Below the pieces are notes generated by a model. That model searched no databases. It was given only the letters and a program-made list of their open reading frames with translations, and had not been told where the DNA came from. From Chloroflexota bacterium (lineage in GTDB: Bacteria; Chloroflexota; Anaerolineae; Anaerolineales; UBA11579): a stretch of 64,000 nucleotides of DNA. Shown here in pieces: positions 61,327-64,000 of this stretch. The stretch covers positions 46,210-110,209 of the forward strand of contig VRUJ01000008.1 of NCBI GenBank assembly GCA_019456165.1, written 5' to 3'. The translations under genes and the position numbers were made by a program. The number at the start of each line of letters is the position of its first letter. Position 1 is the stretch's first letter.

Positions 61327-62345
61327 TCGCTACCGTAGATCATCTCTAGGAACTCCAGCGTGTACAGCTGGTCCACATCTAGCGGGGCATCCAGAATACC
61401 TTGCTCCAGAAGCATGTCGTGCATCCCCTGCCAGATTTCAGGCTTCATCCAGCCGATTTGATCCTCGCCGGTATGGATCATGGGAATGCTGGCTTCCATC
61501 AAGGCGATCTGATGGGTCTCATCCAATGCTGAATCATACTCCAAGGAAAGCGCCCCAGCCTCTTCTGGATTTTCGATGGCCCATTGCCAGCCTCGCAACG
61601 TGGCCCGCAAAAAGCGCAGCACCAGGTCAGGGTTGTCACGGATAAATTCCTCACTGGCAAACAGGGAATCGCCGTACGTATGGATGCCGTATGTCTCAGG
61701 CAAGATCAAGTTTAACGCATAGCCCTGCTCGCGGGCGTTCAGCACCTCGTTAGTGATATATCCAGACCAAATCTTCACCTCGCCATTAAGGAACGGCGAA
61801 AAATCGAATCCGACTTCCACCGGCTGCACGCTGTCTGGATCAATGGCCAATTGGGACATCATGCCAATAAAAACAATCGCGGCACTTCTTGTGGGAGGCA
61901 GGGCTTTCATAGTGTGCCCGGGGAAGTCCTGCGGCCGGTTGATGCCGCTGTCGGCCAGGGTGAAGAAGATCTGTGGGTTGCGGCGGTAGATGGTGGCGAT
62001 AGCTATGACGGTTTGGCCCTGGGAGCGAGCAGTGATCAGAACTAAACCACCGCTTATGCCAAAATCAGCCTTCCCATCCAACACTATGCTGACAATGTCT
62101 GTTCCGGGCTCCGGGAGCGGTATTAGATTGACTTTCAGATCCTCCTCAGCATAGTATCCCTGCTGTTCGGCAACGTAAAACCCGGCAAACTGCGCTTGAT
62201 GATTCCAGACCAGTTGGACAGTAACCTCATCTAGCGGTTGTTCGGGCGCTAGCTGCCCACAAGCGGGGAGAGCAACAATAACAAAAAGAGCAATACTGAA
62301 AATCCTGGATTTCGTCTTTATCTTGATGCCTCCATGCGTTTCCAA
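61323..62345 (-). CDS. NMT1/THI5-like substrate-binding lipoprotein, copy 1
   Basis: This lipoprotein (lipobox ALPAC) is of the NMT1/THI5-like periplasmic-binding family: TVQLVWNHQAQFAGFYVAEQQGYY, ADFGISGGLVL and NPDLVLRFLRATLRGWQWAIENPEEA. In the paralogue at 62803 the start is ATG after GGAGG; here the same position (62321-62319) is ATA, so translation must start at ATA or at the upstream TTG (62345). The protein lacks any ABC permease or ATPase nearby and is coupled to the kinase by an ATGATGA overlap, so it probably presents a ligand to the sensor. Confidence 0.88.
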   Translation of the reverse strand: METHGGIKIKTKSRIFSIALFVIVALPACGQLAPEQPLDEVTVQLVWNHQAQFAGFYVAEQQGYYAEEDLKVNLIPLPEPGTDIVSIVLDGKADFGISGGLVLITARSQGQTVIAIATIYRRNPQIFFTLADSGINRPQDFPGHTMKALPPTRSAAIVFIGMMSQLAIDPDSVQPVEVGFDFSPFLNGEVKIWSGYITNEVLNAREQGYALNLILPETYGIHTYGDSLFASEEFIRDNPDLVLRFLRATLRGWQWAIENPEEAGALSLEYDSALDETHQIALMEASIPMIHTGEDQIGWMKPEIWQGMHDMLLEQGILDAPLDVDQLYTLEFLEMIYGSE

Positions 62346-62398
62346 AACCCACTTTAAGTGGTGTAGCCAAACATGCGCGTTTCTGGAAAGGAATTATA
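62322..62398 (-). promoter_or_regulatory. Promoter and structured leader of binding-protein copy 1
   Basis: TATAAT (62398-62393) gives a leader of about 65 bases. It contains the palindrome CCACTTTAAGTGG (62349-62361) and TTTCCA and TGGAAA segments able to pair around it. The same leader precedes copy 2 at 63802-63878. It does not match a riboswitch that I know. Confidence 0.45.
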
Positions 62399-62802
62399 TC
62401 CTTGGGAAAATACTGCTGTTGTTTCCTGCTCTTTCTTTCCCATCCAGGGCGCCTCTAACTTATTATCTCGGATTTTCGTTAAACCCCTTGTATTTCTCTG
62501 ACACTTATCTCTGAAATCTACCCCAATAACAGTAAATCTATCCGTATTATACAGTAGAAAAACGCATTCGATTACAAAATTAAGTGATGAGAAAATAACT
62601 TGGACTGGAAATAATACTAAACGAAAGAGAAATTGACCTTATTTACCCAAACTTCTGGGGGTTTTGATGCCTTCTGCAACTTGCTTATTTGTTTGGCAAA
62701 ATTACCATTGCACACCAAATTATCTGGTTATCGACTGCACCTTACCTGGCAACAAATTAATTAGTCCCAGGAAACGAGCATTGTTGGACGAAGCAGGCTT
62801 CA
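62346..62802. other. Region between the two binding-protein genes
   Basis: These 457 bases hold the promoter and leader of copy 1 (62346-62400), then about 400 bases without a gene. The end near 62796 keeps the first codons of the kinase (ATGATGAAGCC on the minus strand) before the sequence diverges, the scar of the duplication. Confidence 0.6.
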
Positions 62803-63801
62803 TCATTCGCTTCCGTAGATCATCTCTAAGAACTCCAGCGTGTATACCAGGTCCACATCTAACGGGGCATCTAGAATCCCTTGCTCCAGAAGCATGTCGT
62901 GCATCCCCTGCCAGATTTCAAGCTTCATCCAGCCGATTTGATCCTCGCCGGTATGGATCAGGGGAATGCTGGCTTCCATCAAGGCGATCTGATGGGTCTC
63001 ATCCAATGCTGAATCATACTCCAATGAAAGCGCCCCAGCCTCTTCTGGATTTTCGACGGCCCATTGCCAGCCTCGCAGCGTGGCTCGCAGAAAGCGCAGC
63101 ACCAGGTCAGGGTTGTCACGGATAAATTCCTCAGTAGCAAACAGGCTATCGGCGTACCTATGGATGCCGTACGTCTCAGGCAGGATCAAGTTTAACGCAT
63201 AGCCCTGCTCGCGGGCGTTCAGCACCTCGTTAGTGATATATCCAGACCAAATCTCCACCTCGCCATTAAGGAACGGCGAAAAATCGAATCCGACTTCCAC
63301 CGGCTGCACGCTGTCTGAGTCAAGGTCCAACTTTGACATCATGCTGTTAAAAAGGTTGGCCCCGCCTAATGTGGGAGGCAGCGCTTTCATTGTGTGACCG
63401 GGGAAATCCTGCGGCCGGTTGATGCCGCTGTCGGCCAGGGTGAAGAAGATCTGTGGGTTGCGGCGGTAGATGGTGGCGATAGCTATGACGGTTTGGCCCT
63501 GGGAGCGAGCAGTGATCAGAACTAAACCACCGCTTATGCCAAAATCAGCCTGCTCATTTAACACTATGCTGACAATGTCTGTTCCGGGCTCCGGGAGCGG
63601 CAGCAGATTGACCTTCAGCCCCTCCCCGGCATAGTATCCCTGCTGCTCGGCTGCGTAAAACCCGGCAAACTGCGCTTGATGAAACCAGGCCAGTTGGACA
63701 GTTATTTCATCGAGAGGTTGTTCGGGCGCTAGCTGCCCACAAGCGGGGAGGGCGACGATAACAAAAAGAGCAATACTGAAAATCCTGGATTTCGTCTTCA
63801 T
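62803..63801 (-). CDS. NMT1/THI5-like substrate-binding lipoprotein, copy 2
   Basis: This 332-residue lipoprotein is the tandem copy of the gene at 61323, offset by 1480 bases with no gaps over about 1085 bases. It starts at ATG 63801 with GGAGG upstream. Differences from copy 1 are few, except a cluster around residues 140-165 (LGGANLFNSMMSKLDLD here, RSAAIVFIGMMSQLAID there), the likely ligand-pocket region. After its stop only the first few codons of a kinase remain. It may be a second ligand receptor for the same kinase. Confidence 0.92.
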   Translation of the reverse strand: MKTKSRIFSIALFVIVALPACGQLAPEQPLDEITVQLAWFHQAQFAGFYAAEQQGYYAGEGLKVNLLPLPEPGTDIVSIVLNEQADFGISGGLVLITARSQGQTVIAIATIYRRNPQIFFTLADSGINRPQDFPGHTMKALPPTLGGANLFNSMMSKLDLDSDSVQPVEVGFDFSPFLNGEVEIWSGYITNEVLNAREQGYALNLILPETYGIHRYADSLFATEEFIRDNPDLVLRFLRATLRGWQWAVENPEEAGALSLEYDSALDETHQIALMEASIPLIHTGEDQIGWMKLEIWQGMHDMLLEQGILDAPLDVDLVYTLEFLEMIYGSE

Positions 63802-63878
63802 CTTGATGCCTCCATGCGGTTCCAGAACCCACTTTAAGTGGTGCTGCCAAACATGCGCGTTTCTGGAAAGTAATTATC
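63802..63878 (-). promoter_or_regulatory. Leader of binding-protein copy 2
   Basis: This is the duplicated leader with CCACTTTAAGTGG at 63829-63841 and the same flanks. The -10 box is weaker than in copy 1 (GATAAT instead of TATAAT), so expression of the two copies may differ. Confidence 0.45.
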
Positions 63879-63934
63879 TCTTCAGGGAAATGCTGCTTTT
63901 GCTTCTTGCTCTTTATTATACGTCTAGTGCTCAG

Positions 63935-64000
63935 TCACGCTGGTAGTGATGGATAAAGCTGTTTGAGTTTGATACGAGCATCGCCCGCTCGGAATTGCCA
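63935..64000 (-). CDS. C-terminal fragment, possibly a transposase
   Basis: The last 66 bases code on the minus strand for WQFRAGDARIKLKQLYPSLP plus one residue before TGA. The pattern WQF..-DARIKLK-LYPS resembles the C-terminus of DDE transposases, but the fragment is too short to be sure. The rest lies outside the window. Confidence 0.4.
   Translation of the reverse strand, partial: WQFRAGDARIKLKQLYPSLPA

Noticed and set aside
62346..62802. A TPP riboswitch before the THI5-like gene.
   Set aside because: The conserved TPP (thi box) core CTGAGA and ACCTGATCTGG-type sequences are absent.

Overview
The window looks like chromosomal DNA of a Chloroflexota bacterium, most likely from the Anaerolineae lineage. 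This is an inference from gene content: many lipoproteins with Thr/Pro-rich linkers, two DUF3048 proteins, two TolB-like beta-propeller lipoproteins, Rex, a split F1 operon, and G+C-rich palindromic intergenic repeats. No rRNA, tRNA or CRISPR array was seen.

Layout. 1-5918: a MazG-like protein, an ABC-2 exporter operon, and a module of a longin/roadblock-like protein, a Ras-like small GTPase and an SbcD/Mre11-like phosphoesterase. 5927-7756: threonine synthase and a small membrane-anchored protein. 7849-12988: an AT-rich four-gene island on the minus strand (ParB-like protein, SNF2-type helicase, DUF3883-type nuclease, DNA methyltransferase), predicted to be a modification-dependent defence system. 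13214-17214: UDP-glucose dehydrogenase, a methyltransferase, a DsbA-like oxidoreductase and a DHODH-like barrel protein. 17436-20876: a broken lipoprotein gene, a HigBA toxin-antitoxin pair, dtd, trpS, and an 84-codon SelW-like gene with an in-frame TGA at the CxxU position. 21065-29410: phospholipase-like, glycosyltransferase, RNase HII, and a run of secreted or lipoprotein hydrolases (esterase, GH53 galactanase, M1-type peptidase, degenerate M50-like protein). 29605-37936: nadD, obg, rex, then an F1-ATPase operon atpA-G-D-C followed by a divergent MreB paralogue. 38320-43124: two TolB-like lipoproteins around proC and a J-domain protein. 43175-44692: a permease remnant next to a decayed IS200-like transposase, and a PadR regulator. 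44914-58819: aconitase, a frameshifted DUF3052 gene, SGNH-like lipoprotein, GyrI-like, PilZ, SurE, tautomerase-like, DUF3048 pair, DUF402. 59047-64000: a Cache-HAMP-PAS histidine kinase coupled to an NMT1/THI5-like binding lipoprotein that has been duplicated in tandem.

Most notable points. (1) A gene at 20876-20622 (minus) reads C-A-A-TGA in frame and carries a hairpin that fits a bacterial SECIS element, so it is a likely selenoprotein that standard gene calling would truncate. (2) The island at 7849-12988 combines four protein types in an arrangement I cannot match to a named defence system. (3) Several genes have a TATAAT-type -10 box only 3-12 bases before the start codon, which suggests leaderless mRNAs. 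(4) The MreB-like protein and the M50-like protein have both lost key catalytic residues. (5) The tandem binding lipoproteins differ mostly in one short segment. Three or four genes are visibly disrupted (17436-18285, 43175-43860, 43918-44163, 47680-48064); the frameshifts could also be sequencing errors.
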